Shown here piece by piece: positions 25,649 through 34,910 of a stretch of 64,000 nucleotides of DNA. The stretch comes from Staphylococcus sp. MI 10-1553 (GTDB lineage: Bacteria > Bacillota > Bacilli > Staphylococcales > Staphylococcaceae). The notes beneath the pieces are model-generated. The model had not been told where the DNA came from, ran no database searches, and saw only the letters and a program-made list of their open reading frames with translations. The translations under genes and the position numbers were made by a program. The DNA lies in NCBI RefSeq assembly GCF_010365305.1, contig NZ_CP048279.1:2046001-2110000 (forward strand), in the 5' to 3' direction. Positions within the stretch are counted from its first letter, which is position 1, and every line of letters begins with the position of its first letter.

Positions 25649-25846
25649 TTACATGTTCTTTTTATGTTGTCGGTGTACGGAAATCATGATAATGATAATC
25701 ACGATACCTAAGCCTAATGATACAAAACCTAGGAGCGGCGATACTGTTAACGCACCTTCTCCTAACAAGTAATAATATGCGAAATACACTTGAAACAGTA
25801 GTAAAACCGTTAGTGCAAACATGAACAGCTTATAATGCGGCTTCAT
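25649..25846 (-). CDS. small two-TM membrane protein, unknown
   Basis: A 65-aa protein starting MKPHYKLFMFALTVLLLFQV with two membrane helices (about residues 5-24 and 33-54) and a basic tail HRQHKKNM. The start at 25846 is favoured because AGGTGG lies upstream at proper distance; the frame is open for four more codons. It follows the hemolysin-III family gene by about 12 bases and looks cotranscribed. I do not recognise a family. Confidence 0.65.
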   Translation of the reverse strand: MKPHYKLFMFALTVLLLFQVYFAYYYLLGEGALTVSPLLGFVSLGLGIVIIIIMISVHRQHKKNM

Positions 25847-25858
25847 CCAAACACCCAC

Positions 25859-26539
25859 CTACATAAAATATAAAATACCTATGAAATGAAATAATGAAGC
25901 AATGAGTATAAAAATATGCCAAATCATATGAAAGTATGGTCTATTTTTTTGAGCGTAAAACCATGCCCCTATCGTATACGCTAAACCGCCTAATAAAATG
26001 AAAATAAAAAATAGCCATTTTGATTGACTGATGATGATAGGTAAGTAAATCACACCGACCCATCCCATAATGAGATAAATCATCAAGCTTAACTTAGGAT
26101 TCACTTTTGTTGCAATGGCTTTATACAAAATCCCCCAAATCGTCGTACCCCAAAGGATAATCATAATGGACCAACCGAGCCAACCGCCTACGAGTATAAG
26201 TGAGACGGGCGTGTATGTACCAGTGATCGCAACATAAATCATACTGTGATCAATAATGCGCATCACATATTTGTGAGGAGACGCTTGTTGCATGGTATGA
26301 TAAACCGTTGATGAAATGAACATCAAAAATATACTAATGACAAATATAGACACACTGACAGACATCAATACGCCGTGATGTGTATAACTGTGAACAGCCG
26401 CATAAGGCAAGGCTAACAACATTATGAATGCTGCGACACCATGTGAGACACTATTACCAACTTCTTCTCCAAATGACAAAGGGCTCATTTCTTTAAATGT
26501 TTCTAACGTCGTTTTTTTCTTTGTAGCACTTTTTGTCAT
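25859..26539 (-). CDS. hemolysin III / TrhA (PAQR-like) family membrane protein
   Basis: A 226-aa protein with seven membrane helices. Diagnostic family positions are present: GEEVGNSVSHGVAAF near residues 20-34, SSTVYHTM (Ser-x3-His), RIIDHSMIYV (Asp-His) and a C-terminal HMIWHIFILIASLFHF His cluster, the predicted zinc site shared with PAQR receptors. The ATG at 26539 has AGAGGTAATGAT upstream; an earlier in-frame ATG overlaps the end of the preceding gene. Members are linked to membrane fluidity homeostasis; haemolysis is only a historical label. Confidence 0.9.
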   Translation of the reverse strand: MTKSATKKKTTLETFKEMSPLSFGEEVGNSVSHGVAAFIMLLALPYAAVHSYTHHGVLMSVSVSIFVISIFLMFISSTVYHTMQQASPHKYVMRIIDHSMIYVAITGTYTPVSLILVGGWLGWSIMIILWGTTIWGILYKAIATKVNPKLSLMIYLIMGWVGVIYLPIIISQSKWLFFIFILLGGLAYTIGAWFYAQKNRPYFHMIWHIFILIASLFHFIGILYFM

Positions 26540-26549
26540 ATCATTACCT

Positions 26550-27740
26550 CTATTCAATGATGTTCATACGTTTCAAATCATTTGTTGCTGTTTCGATGCT
26601 GTCTTTACCTTCTTTATTTTTCAACGGACTAAATTCCTCATCTCGAGCAACTTGTAGCGTCACAAATGAAGTGGCGTATTGAAAAATATCAAAATAAAAC
26701 AGTTCAAACTTTAACGTAGGCTTTTTCACAACACCAAAATCTTCATCTAATTGCTCAAGTTCTTTAATAGCAAGATGATAAGGAAGCGGTTTGTCCACTG
26801 CATTTTCAATAAATGTGCGGCGAAACGCGTGAATACCCATATTGGCATTGTTAAATTGATTCGCTACTTCAGGATCAAGCTCTGAATATTCTAAAACTGT
26901 GTCTTTACCACTACGAACTGCTAGACGCCCCACTTTTTCACCTGCAAGTGGTGCAATGGATTTAGATGTCACATCCTTATGGTGATGAACAGTGAAACCA
27001 GCAAATAATGGATCCAACACTTTAACAAGTACATTATCAATATTATTGACGAAAATGTACTCATTATGACGTTCAGCCATTTGATCCAAGTAACCTGCTT
27101 TTTTCAACGATTTGAAAATACCACCATTACCATTCGGCGTTTCCATAATGCTACCGTTTTTATCTAATATCAGTTGACCTTGCTCGTTTAACGCCACGAT
27201 ATTATCTTGTTTAAAAAAGTAAATATGTTCAGCATCATAACCGAAGTGATTGTGGTCTTCAAAAAATGCACATGTGGCCTCATCATTAATATCACTTGTC
27301 ATAATGTACCAATCAACAAAATGACCTGTTTTTTCTTTTAATGCCTTTAATTGGCGTGCTTGCAATTCAAACAAGCTCACACCTTCAATTTCAAATGAAC
27401 CTTTAGGCCCTTTATAACCTAAACGCGTTCCTTGTCCACCCGCCATTAACAATACAGCGAATTGACCTTCTTGAATGGCTTGTAAACCGAGTTGTCGATA
27501 AAATTCTATCGTTTCATCCGTCATTTGTGCAGTTGTTTCATAGTTCACTTCTTGGACGTCTGAAACATCATCAATCGTTTGACGGTTCACATAAACTTGC
27601 TGATAGAGTGATTGAATCTCTGCTAAATCAAGTTGAGCAATTTTATCGTTCAGTCGCTCTTTTTCGTTCGTACTCATCAGCTTTTCATATTCTGTTAAAT
27701 GCGATTGATTATATTTTTCAAGTTTATGACTTTCTAACAT
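26550..27740 (-). CDS. UTP--sugar-1-phosphate uridylyltransferase (UDPGP family)
   Basis: A 396-aa enzyme of the eukaryote-like UDP-GlcNAc/UDP-glucose pyrophosphorylase family. The nucleotide-binding signature is [22 protein letters not shown], and further conserved parts are [28 protein letters not shown] and [12 protein letters not shown]. It probably joins UTP and a hexosamine- or hexose-1-phosphate. It is distinct from the essential GlmU. Its stop is 10 bases from the hemolysin-III start, so the two are likely in one operon. Confidence 0.9.
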   Translation of the reverse strand: MLESHKLEKYNQSHLTEYEKLMSTNEKERLNDKIAQLDLAEIQSLYQQVYVNRQTIDDVSDVQEVNYETTAQMTDETIEFYRQLGLQAIQEGQFAVLLMAGGQGTRLGYKGPKGSFEIEGVSLFELQARQLKALKEKTGHFVDWYIMTSDINDEATCAFFEDHNHFGYDAEHIYFFKQDNIVALNEQGQLILDKNGSIMETPNGNGGIFKSLKKAGYLDQMAERHNEYIFVNNIDNVLVKVLDPLFAGFTVHHHKDVTSKSIAPLAGEKVGRLAVRSGKDTVLEYSELDPEVANQFNNANMGIHAFRRTFIENAVDKPLPYHLAIKELEQLDEDFGVVKKPTLKFELFYFDIFQYATSFVTLQVARDEEFSPLKNKEGKDSIETATNDLKRMNIIE

Positions 27741-27809
27741 AATGAATTATACGCTCCTTTAATAAAGCTGTGACTCAATTTCATTAACACATCACTTCAT
27801 ATTCTTTCA

Positions 27810-28319
27810 TCACCATTGCAAAAAGTAATTTAAAAATTGTTTCATTGTCGATTCAAACAACAGATACAATGTGACAAGACTAAAAGTTGTCGCAAGTGAT
27901 AAATCTATTGTACCACCTGTCTTAAAGTGAATTGGGAAACGTATGCGAATAGGGATAGGAAAAAATAAATGTACGCCTCTCGGTGTTAACATATCTAATA
28001 TCACATGTGAAAGCATACCACAAATTATGCCAATCATATAGTAAATTGGTGTTTCAATCATATGTAATGCATAGTAAACCCCGAGCATAAAGAGTAAAGA
28101 ATGTGTAAAAGTACGATGACCAAACAAATGTTTGATAATGTGACTCATAATAGGGAGTCGTTGCCCAATCTTACTCCGCGTATGACATATGTCAGGAAAA
28201 ATACTCGCTAAACCAGATACAACAATGCATGTGGCCATTTCAAAAATATCTAATTGGAAATGTATGCCCACTGCAGCTCCAATAAGAATACCTGCAGCGG
28301 AGTGCGTTTTACCGGTCAT
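27810..28319 (-). CDS. YdjM-like membrane-bound metal-dependent hydrolase (DUF457)
   Basis: A 169-aa membrane protein. The start MTGKTHSAAGILIGAAVG, the FPDICH motif and FGHRTFTHSLLF (HRxxTHS) are hallmarks of the YdjM/DUF457 family of putative inner-membrane hydrolases. Four to five hydrophobic segments are visible. The frame extends to 28439, but the ATG at 28319 has AAAGGTGG upstream. Function is unknown. Confidence 0.85.
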   Translation of the reverse strand: MTGKTHSAAGILIGAAVGIHFQLDIFEMATCIVVSGLASIFPDICHTRSKIGQRLPIMSHIIKHLFGHRTFTHSLLFMLGVYYALHMIETPIYYMIGIICGMLSHVILDMLTPRGVHLFFPIPIRIRFPIHFKTGGTIDLSLATTFSLVTLYLLFESTMKQFLNYFLQW

Positions 28320-28444
28320 GTTAACCACCTTTCTATTGATGTGTGGATTATACCATAAAACGCACAAAAACACGAACATATTTTCGCATATTCCGTCAAT
28401 TCTCAAATAGTATAACACATTTAACTTTCTGTGACTCATTTTAT

Positions 28445-28473
28445 TTGAAAAAGCGGTTTCAATCAGTTACAAT
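28445..28473 (+). promoter_or_regulatory. sigma-A promoter of the 86-aa gene
   Basis: Plus-strand TTGAAA, 17-base spacer, TACAAT, 36 bases before the ATG at 28509. Confidence 0.65.
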
Positions 28474-28508
28474 GAACCTACAAATAGAAATAAAGGATGT
28501 GTTTTGTA

Positions 28509-28769
28509 ATGGCAATGACAGTAAAGAAAAATGAAGAAGAAGTGCATATTCAATGGAGAGTAGCAGATATTCACATTCCTAATAACGAAATCCTTAATGT
28601 GAGTGAAGATCAAGATATTCATGCAGTACCTGAAGTAGATGCGCAAAAAGTTTATCGTATTGGTTCTACATTTGGTAAAACAAACCGTGTGATTATCGAC
28701 ACGAACAAACAACAATACATTATTTATACGTTTAATGATAAAAAAGTATACAACGAAGTGACGAAGTAA
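28509..28769 (+). CDS. small soluble protein, unknown
   Basis: An 86-aa acidic protein ([20 protein letters not shown] ... VYNEVTK). The start at 28509 follows AAAGGATG at about nine bases; four further upstream codons are in frame but lack a site. It has no membrane segment and no motif I recognise. It alternates short beta-like stretches ([35 protein letters not shown]), suggesting a small beta-rich domain. It has its own promoter and terminator and is the only plus-strand gene in this stretch. Confidence 0.75.
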   Translation: MAMTVKKNEEEVHIQWRVADIHIPNNEILNVSEDQDIHAVPEVDAQKVYRIGSTFGKTNRVIIDTNKQQYIIYTFNDKKVYNEVTK

Positions 28770-28782
28770 TACTTCAACATAC

Positions 28783-28815
28783 GAAATGGGATGGCTCACG
28801 CTGTCCCATTTTTTA
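28783..28815 (+). terminator. terminator of the 86-aa gene
   Basis: AAATGGGA and TCCCATTT form a stem with a GGCTCACGCTG loop, followed by TTTTTATG. Confidence 0.75.
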
Positions 28816-28850
28816 TGTTATTTTGTTCTCATAACCGAAACATAAACAAA

Positions 28851-28899
28851 AACAGGCTGAGGAAGCGTGATCATAACGCCCTAGCCTGTTTTCTTTTTT
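28851..28899. terminator. terminator of the YjiH-like gene (bidirectional)
   Basis: AAAACAGGCT and AGCCTGTTTT form a 10-bp stem with an outer T run, directly after the stop at 28910 on the minus strand. Confidence 0.75.
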
Positions 28900-28909
28900 G
28901 AACTTTGTT

Positions 28910-30280
28910 TTAGAAAAATAAATGTGCCACTAACACAATAATTGGTAAAGTAATCAGCGTACGGATTAAAAAGATCGCAAAAAGTTTCCCTAATCCAACG
29001 GGAATTTTTGATCCTAAAATGACACCACCGACTTCTGATAAATAAATCAATTGACAGACACTTAATACGCCGACAATGAAACGTGTCATTTGACTTTCGA
29101 CACTTTCAATTAAGATAGACGGTAAAAACATGTCCGCAAAGCCGATAATCATTGTTTCAGAGGCCGCTTGTGCTTCTGGTACTTGTAACAACTCTAAAAT
29201 CGGTACAAACGGTAAACCAATCCATGTGAATATCGGTGTGTACGTCGCCAAAATGGTCGCTAACGTACCGACAGTCATCACGACAGGAATCACAACAAGC
29301 CACATGTCCATCACCGTTTTAAAGGCTGTAACCATGTATTGTTTAAATCCTGGCGCACGATATGCTGTCGACACTGCATCTTCATAACCTCTACGGAATG
29401 ATTCTTTGTAACTGTATTTCTTTTCTGGTCGTTCTTCTGGTGTTGCACCATCTGAATAACGATCTTCTACATAGCGTAATGGCCAAATTCTGGGCATAAT
29501 GAGTGCTGCGATGAAACAGGCTAAAACGACTGTCCCATAAAAGAGTGCGAAACGATGAATTAAGCCAATCGTTTCTGCTATAACAATCGCAAATGTTAAT
29601 GATACGACACTAAACGTCGTTGCAATCACAGTAGCTTCACGTCGTGTATAATAGCCTTCATCATATTGTTTGCTCGTAATCATCACGCCGACTGTGCCAT
29701 CACCAATAAATGATGCGAGGTTGTCTACAGTTGAACGTCCTGGTAGTGTAAACAACGGTCGCATGACAGGTCTAAAAATAGGACCTAAAAACTCTAGTAA
29801 ACCGTATTCGAGCAACAATGGTAAAAATATTGCCGCAAAGAAGAATACTGCGACTAGCGTTGGGAGGAGTCCTGTAAAAATAAGACCTCCCGTATCTTCT
29901 GAATAAACCCATGAAAATCCTTTGTTTAAAAATGTCATACAAACAATAATAATCGCCAACATACGAATGACAAACCATGGCCATGTCACAATAAATGCAT
30001 TCGCTCTAAAGCTATTACTCGGTATACGATGCTTTAAAACCGTACTACATAATACTGTCAAAATCCCCGAAACGATGATAATCAGCATAATGATCCATGG
30101 AATCGCTGGTCCAAGTATCGCTTGAAATTGTTTTGCTAAAAATGCAATGGGTAACGTGGTTGTATGCTTCCCGTCTTCTATCACAGGGAGTGGAATTAAA
30201 AACAACACAATTCCAATGAGTGAAAGAATAATAAATTTCAATCTCCCTGTACGCTTTTCTTTCTGATTCAAATCTTCCAT
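28910..30280 (-). CDS. YjiH-family nucleoside-recognition (Gate) domain membrane protein
   Basis: A 456-aa polytopic protein with about ten membrane helices. Conserved parts resemble YjiH: LLPTLVAVFFFAAIFLPLLLEYGLLEFLGPIFRPVMRPLFTLPGRS, SFIGDGTVGVMITSKQYDEGYYTRREATVIAT and the C-terminal SEVGGVILGSKIPVGLGKL. The family carries two Gate (nucleoside recognition) domains and is thought to transport a small solute, so far undefined. GAGAGGAA lies close to the ATG. The gene has its own terminator and no obvious partner. Confidence 0.85.
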   Translation of the reverse strand: MEDLNQKEKRTGRLKFIILSLIGIVLFLIPLPVIEDGKHTTTLPIAFLAKQFQAILGPAIPWIIMLIIIVSGILTVLCSTVLKHRIPSNSFRANAFIVTWPWFVIRMLAIIIVCMTFLNKGFSWVYSEDTGGLIFTGLLPTLVAVFFFAAIFLPLLLEYGLLEFLGPIFRPVMRPLFTLPGRSTVDNLASFIGDGTVGVMITSKQYDEGYYTRREATVIATTFSVVSLTFAIVIAETIGLIHRFALFYGTVVLACFIAALIMPRIWPLRYVEDRYSDGATPEERPEKKYSYKESFRRGYEDAVSTAYRAPGFKQYMVTAFKTVMDMWLVVIPVVMTVGTLATILATYTPIFTWIGLPFVPILELLQVPEAQAASETMIIGFADMFLPSILIESVESQMTRFIVGVLSVCQLIYLSEVGGVILGSKIPVGLGKLFAIFLIRTLITLPIIVLVAHLFF

Positions 30281-30400
30281 TTCCTCTCGCCTTTTCCCCT
30301 TAGTATAAGACAGTTCAACAATCGATATAAATTATACAAAATTTCCTATATATATGCAATATTGAATCTAACGTTAAAGATTTAATTGCAATTGCATCCG

Positions 30401-31363
30401 TTACATTTTTCGTAACACATAAAGGAAATACGGTGCACCAATAATCGCAATTAACACGCCGACCGGAATGTCAATAGGTGGTGCAATAATACGTGCCAAA
30501 CCATCCGCAATAACCATCAATAATGCACCTACAAGTCCTGACATCGCAACGATATGACGATGTTGATGCCCCACTAGACTCCGTGCAATGTGTGGCGCTA
30601 TGAGTCCTAAAAAGCTTAATCCCCCGACAACCGAAATTGCGGCACCTGCCAACATAACGGATGCGAATAGTAAAATCATTTTAGTGCGTTGTACATGAGT
30701 GCCTAATGCCGTTGCGACTTCTTCTCCTAAATGTAAAATATCGAGCTTTCTCGCATATAAGAAAATCACAGGAATCGCTACAATCAGCCAAGGTAAAATA
30801 GTCAACACGTGGTCCATAGAACGACCGAAAAGACTGCCGGTTAACCAAACAAGTGCAATATTGGCTTCCATGGGGTTGCGGATGAGTAAGTACTGTACTA
30901 ATGCCATCGCAACAGCACCAATTGCCATCCCGATAAGCGCTAGTTGTGAACCTTTAATCCCTTTCCAACTAATCAATAGCGATAAAATGAGACTGATGAC
31001 TAATGCCCCAATAAATGAAGCAACAGGGAGTACGAATAAAGGTGCAGTCGGGAATACAATAATGACAATGACTGCCGCTAAACTTGCCCCTTTCGTAATC
31101 CCAATGACATCCGGTGATGCAAGAGGATTTCGAATCACACCTTGAATGACTGCACCTGAAATCGCTAATGCTGCCCCGACTAAAATACCGAGTAACATAC
31201 GGGGGACTCTAAATTCATTTAATATAAAGTTGTCGCCTGACCATACTTCTTTTATTACCGTAATAGGTGAAATCCAAACCGCACCTGCACTTAAACTTAA
31301 GATTGCCCCTACAATAAGAAGTACGATGACTAAACTATAACGTCTACCAAAATGAATATTCAT
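30401..31363 (-). CDS. htsC: staphyloferrin A ABC transporter permease HtsC (FecCD family)
   Basis: A 320-aa FecCD-type permease with about nine to ten membrane helices. GAALAISGAVIQGVIRNPLASPDVIGITKGASLAAV and SFLGLIAPHIARSLVGHQHRHIV (the ATPase-contact segment) mark the family. The start ATG at 31363 overlaps the stop of the upstream permease (ATGA), so the two are coupled; an earlier in-frame ATG is less likely. It pairs with HtsB to carry ferric staphyloferrin A delivered by HtsA. The ATPase is not in this locus; in S. aureus FhuC serves. Confidence 0.92.
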   Translation of the reverse strand: MNIHFGRRYSLVIVLLIVGAILSLSAGAVWISPITVIKEVWSGDNFILNEFRVPRMLLGILVGAALAISGAVIQGVIRNPLASPDVIGITKGASLAAVIVIIVFPTAPLFVLPVASFIGALVISLILSLLISWKGIKGSQLALIGMAIGAVAMALVQYLLIRNPMEANIALVWLTGSLFGRSMDHVLTILPWLIVAIPVIFLYARKLDILHLGEEVATALGTHVQRTKMILLFASVMLAGAAISVVGGLSFLGLIAPHIARSLVGHQHRHIVAMSGLVGALLMVIADGLARIIAPPIDIPVGVLIAIIGAPYFLYVLRKM

Positions 31364-32385
31364 CGCGTTTTCACTCCTCTCATTGTAATCCATAAGAAGT
31401 ATAACGCGCCGACAAAGGATGTCACGATGCCGACAGGTGATTCGAATGGAAAAGCAATTAAACGGCTAATGACATCAGAAATCAATAATAAATTAGCCCC
31501 CATAATCATAGAAAGTGTAATGATTAAAAAATAATTACGGTTCAGATAATGTTTGACGATATGTGGGACGATGAGACCAACGAAACCTATAGGACCTGCG
31601 ATAGACACACTCGCACCTGCTAAGATGATGACGAGCAAACCAGCTAAAGCACGAATGAGTTTTGTATTTTGGCCGAGACCGGTCGCCAGCTGATCCCCTA
31701 AATTTAAAATCGCAAGTTGACGCGCAAGTAACAATGCTACGATGAGTCCACCAATGATCCACGGTAATACTTGGAATATTTGTGGCCATTTAATCGTATG
31801 TAACGCTCCGACAAGCCAAAACATCACTGTTGTCGTGGCATCTTCATTTAATAATATGATACCTTGCGTTAAGCTTGTGAAAAATAAGTGAATCGTCATC
31901 CCAGCAAGCGCTAATCTTACAGGTGTCATCCCTTTAGTCGTATCTGCAAGTGTATAGACTGTAAAGCCTCCGATAAATGCACCGACAAAGGCAAACACTA
32001 CAGTATTATCAGCTAATGCAGGAAGAAACACGGTAATGAGTACCACTGTAAACGAAGCCCCCGCATTGACACCGAAAATTTGTGGCGAAGCAAGTGGGTT
32101 CCGGGTCATCGCTTGCATTAACACCCCTGCAACGGCCAATGCAGCGCCAATAATCGCACCTGCAATCATTCTTGGCATACGTACGTTATGTATTAAAAAT
32201 GTTGCTTTCGTTGTTTTAAGATGAAAGAAATAATCTAACATCGATTGAAAAGAAATTTTAGATGAACCAATTGCAAGATTTAAATAAACTGCAAAAATAA
32301 GAAAGCACACGCTTACAATAAACGTAAGCGTAGTGCGTCTTCTTTGGTGATGTTCATCATTTAATTTTGTATTTACCTTTGACAT
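31360..32385 (-). CDS. htsB: staphyloferrin A ABC transporter permease HtsB (FecCD family)
   Basis: A 341-aa FecCD-type permease. Family segments are GAALAVAGVLMQAMTRNPLASPQIFGVNAGASFTVV and GPIGFVGLIVPHIVKHYLNRNYFLII. About nine helices are visible after a short cytoplasmic N-terminus. AAAGGTGA precedes the ATG. Its stop overlaps htsC by four bases. It is separated from htsA by an unusual 386-base gap that may carry its own promoter. Confidence 0.92.
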   Translation of the reverse strand: MSKVNTKLNDEHHQRRRTTLTFIVSVCFLIFAVYLNLAIGSSKISFQSMLDYFFHLKTTKATFLIHNVRMPRMIAGAIIGAALAVAGVLMQAMTRNPLASPQIFGVNAGASFTVVLITVFLPALADNTVVFAFVGAFIGGFTVYTLADTTKGMTPVRLALAGMTIHLFFTSLTQGIILLNEDATTTVMFWLVGALHTIKWPQIFQVLPWIIGGLIVALLLARQLAILNLGDQLATGLGQNTKLIRALAGLLVIILAGASVSIAGPIGFVGLIVPHIVKHYLNRNYFLIITLSMIMGANLLLISDVISRLIAFPFESPVGIVTSFVGALYFLWITMRGVKTR

Positions 32386-32771
32386 AACAAATCACCTTTT
32401 ATATACAATGACAAGCGCTTGGGATGTCCGCATTTCAGCCTCGTTTCTAATTAATGAATGCAAACGAATAAGGCATAAAATTTTGATGCTATTGCTTTAA
32501 TGAATGTTTTCTACTATTTAGTAATTGGCACTTTTGGTTCAGCACGATTGCTTAAGTGAATGAGAATCCCAAGGAATTGGCTGAACCGGAAAATCCACCA
32601 ATGCTCCACCAAGTGCATCATTCAATGAAAGCGTTGGTGAGTTGAAGGTTCAGCCCCTAGGAAAGCGAATCCATGAAAGCAATCATAAAAGTATATCAAC
32701 CTAACCAAAGAACACTAGTTTAGCTAGATGCATCATTATCATTCATCAAATTTTCATCCCATTTTGTGCTC
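32386..32771. other. 386-base spacer between htsA and htsB with nested inverted repeats
   Basis: No gene. GGTTCAGC (32536-32543) pairs with GCTGAACC (32580-32587) and recurs as GGTTCAGCC (32647-32655). ACCAATGCT (32597-32605) pairs with AGCGTTGGT (32630-32638). A loose Fur-like sequence GAATGATAATGATG (minus, around 32730-32746) lies near the htsA stop. The stretch could be a structured RNA, a processing site or a remnant element. Confidence 0.5.
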
Positions 32772-33761
32772 TTACTTGTCGTTGCTTTCCTTTTTAGAAA
32801 TCTCTACAAGTTCTTTTGCAATTTCTTCTGAAGAGATTAACCCTCTTGATTTTGCCCATGTTTGACGATCCACAACATGTACACGACCACTTTTAACCGC
32901 TTCGATTTGATTCCAAACTGGGTCTTTCTTCATTTTAGCGTAATATGGATCATTTTCGCCATTTACCATAATAAACATACGTTCAGGGTTTACTTCAGCT
33001 AATTGTTCTGAGTTCATATTTAAGTATGGTGCATTTAAGTATTCAGGTAATTGATCTGCAACTTCTTTTGTTAATGCTTCTTTAAAACCAAGGTCATGTA
33101 AAAACTGACCGACGTATGATTTGTCAGAATGCGCTAAAAGACCTGACTGAGAAATAACAGCTGGTAAAACTTTTTTGTCTTTATCCATTGTAATTTCTTT
33201 AGTGTACTTATCAATTTTTTCTTCGTGTTCTTTCAATCGTTTGTCAGCTTGATCTTCTTTAGATAATGCTTTGGCGATTGTTTTGAACGCTTCGATATTG
33301 TCTTTGTAGTCAGAATCTAAACTTGGTAATAAAATAGTCGGTGCAATTTTACTTAATTGCTCGTAATTCCCTTTATGACGGTTATTATCCGCAATAATTA
33401 AATCAGGTTTAAGTTCGCTGATAACTTCTAAGTTAGGTTGTTTACGTGCACCTACTGATTTGTAATCGCCAACTTTATCGCGAAGTGGGTCGATAAGGTT
33501 TGATTTTTTACCATCATCCGCAATACCAACCGGCTTCACACCTAATGCGACTAATGCATCCACAAATGAATATTCTAAAGCGACGACTCTTTTAGGCTCT
33601 TTATCAATTTTAGTTGTGCCACCGTCGTGCTTAATTTCAACACCTTTTGTACTTTCTGACTTATCTTTTGACTTGTCAGTATCACTTACATTGCCGCAAG
33701 CTGCAACAATTAACATTACAGCAATGAGGGCGACAACACCCCACCATTTCTTTGTTTTCAC
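32772..33761 (-). CDS. htsA: ferric staphyloferrin A-binding lipoprotein HtsA
   Basis: A 329-aa substrate-binding lipoprotein. The signal peptide ends in a lipobox LIVAACGN with Cys22, and the mature part is a class III (BtuF/FhuD-like) periplasmic-binding fold: KRVVALEYSFVDALVALGVKPVGIADDG, LEVISELKPDLIIAD and VNPERMFIMVNGE. Translation starts at GTG 33761, preceded by AAAGGAG at 10 bases; the longer open frame lacks this. A Fur box and promoter sit immediately upstream (33805-33834). It feeds HtsB/HtsC. Confidence 0.93.
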   Translation of the reverse strand: MKTKKWWGVVALIAVMLIVAACGNVSDTDKSKDKSESTKGVEIKHDGGTTKIDKEPKRVVALEYSFVDALVALGVKPVGIADDGKKSNLIDPLRDKVGDYKSVGARKQPNLEVISELKPDLIIADNNRHKGNYEQLSKIAPTILLPSLDSDYKDNIEAFKTIAKALSKEDQADKRLKEHEEKIDKYTKEITMDKDKKVLPAVISQSGLLAHSDKSYVGQFLHDLGFKEALTKEVADQLPEYLNAPYLNMNSEQLAEVNPERMFIMVNGENDPYYAKMKKDPVWNQIEAVKSGRVHVVDRQTWAKSRGLISSEEIAKELVEISKKESNDK

Positions 33762-33804
33762 TATACTGCCACTCCTTTGAAATATGTTTTTCAAATACAT
33801 TTCA

Positions 33805-33834
33805 ATAATAGTTGATAACGATTCTCAATGTCAA
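33805..33834 (-). promoter_or_regulatory. Fur-regulated promoter of htsA
   Basis: Minus-strand TTGACA, 18-base spacer, TATTAT. The spacer contains TGAGAATCGTTATCA (33813-33827), which matches the Fur 7-1-7 consensus except at two positions. The -35 overlaps the end of sfaC. Confidence 0.75.
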
Positions 33835-34907
33835 TACTGTTTGATAAAATTATTCTTTTTGATATCCACAAATCCACTCACCAATTGCTCGATGCCTAAA
33901 TCTTCATCATAGCTTTTCGGAATATGACGCATATGCATGCTATGTGCGAGCGCGGCATAGTCTAAGTGGAACTCAATCTTGTCACCGATTTGATAATAAT
34001 CTGCAAGTCCTAAATTCATCATGAGCGTATCGCTGGAGTGACCGACAATTTTGAGCTGGCGATCCACAGGTTGAATACCAGAGATGACTGTATCGAGCTG
34101 TCCAATATCGACTAAAGCTTGCATATAGGATTGACGTGTTTCAAGGTTTAAGCGCGGTTTAATTTCTAAAATACGCCCACTTAATGTCACTGCATTATCA
34201 AATAAATACGGCAAACGCATGTTATAAGCCGTTTCATAACCTCTAAATAGCGCTTCACCGATTCTCAGTTCATTAATACGTCCAAGATCCGCATACATGG
34301 CAAGTGTCAACATGCTCGAATTCCCACCTGAAATCGTCTTGAATTTCATGCCTGTATCCCGTTCGACCGATTCTATAAAATAATTGATATACACAATATC
34401 TTCTTCAGTCGGTGGAATTTGACGGAAACACATAAAGTTAAATGACAGTCCCTTTAAATAAACCCCTTTTAAGCGAATGATTTCTTTGATAAGTGGCACA
34501 ACCTCATATGTCAATGCGCCTTCTCTTCCGTCTTTCCAATCGACCATTAAATAAATATGATGTTTTACGCCTTGTGCAACCGCTTCGTCACTGAGCGCGC
34601 AAATCGTCTCTAGTTCTGTTTGGATGCTGATTTGACTATAGCGCACAACATCATTGATTTCATGTGGCAGTGCCCCTTTAATCATCATATCTTGTTTACT
34701 GGGCTGTTGTTCACCTGACATCATCGTTGTTAACCGTGATTCAGCTAAAGTGTTAAAGCCCATTTCTCGAAACTGTTGATGCACTTTAGTATCGCCACCC
34801 ATACACTTCGTCACTGGAATCATACGTACCCCTTGTTCTGCAAGCATGCACTGTAAAACCATCGCATTATATTTAATTTTACTAAGATTAATGTGTATTT
34901 GAGGCAT
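33831..34907 (-). CDS. sfaC: PLP-dependent racemase SfaC (ornithine racemase-like)
   Basis: A 358-aa protein of the alanine racemase N-terminal fold. The PLP lysine lies in MIPVTKCMGGD (near residue 33), and the family's GLSFNFMCFRQ and ISGGNSSML motifs follow. In staphyloferrin A synthesis it is thought to supply D-ornithine, the backbone condensed with two citrates. It follows sfaB by three bases, so the two are coupled. Start MPQIHINLSKIKYNA. Confidence 0.92.
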   Translation of the reverse strand: MPQIHINLSKIKYNAMVLQCMLAEQGVRMIPVTKCMGGDTKVHQQFREMGFNTLAESRLTTMMSGEQQPSKQDMMIKGALPHEINDVVRYSQISIQTELETICALSDEAVAQGVKHHIYLMVDWKDGREGALTYEVVPLIKEIIRLKGVYLKGLSFNFMCFRQIPPTEEDIVYINYFIESVERDTGMKFKTISGGNSSMLTLAMYADLGRINELRIGEALFRGYETAYNMRLPYLFDNAVTLSGRILEIKPRLNLETRQSYMQALVDIGQLDTVISGIQPVDRQLKIVGHSSDTLMMNLGLADYYQIGDKIEFHLDYAALAHSMHMRHIPKSYDEDLGIEQLVSGFVDIKKNNFIKQY

Positions 34908-34910
34908 AAA

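Noticed and set aside
28343..28534. 63-codon open frame upstream of the 86-aa gene
   Set aside because: It covers the promoter and ribosome site of the real gene and is out of frame with it.
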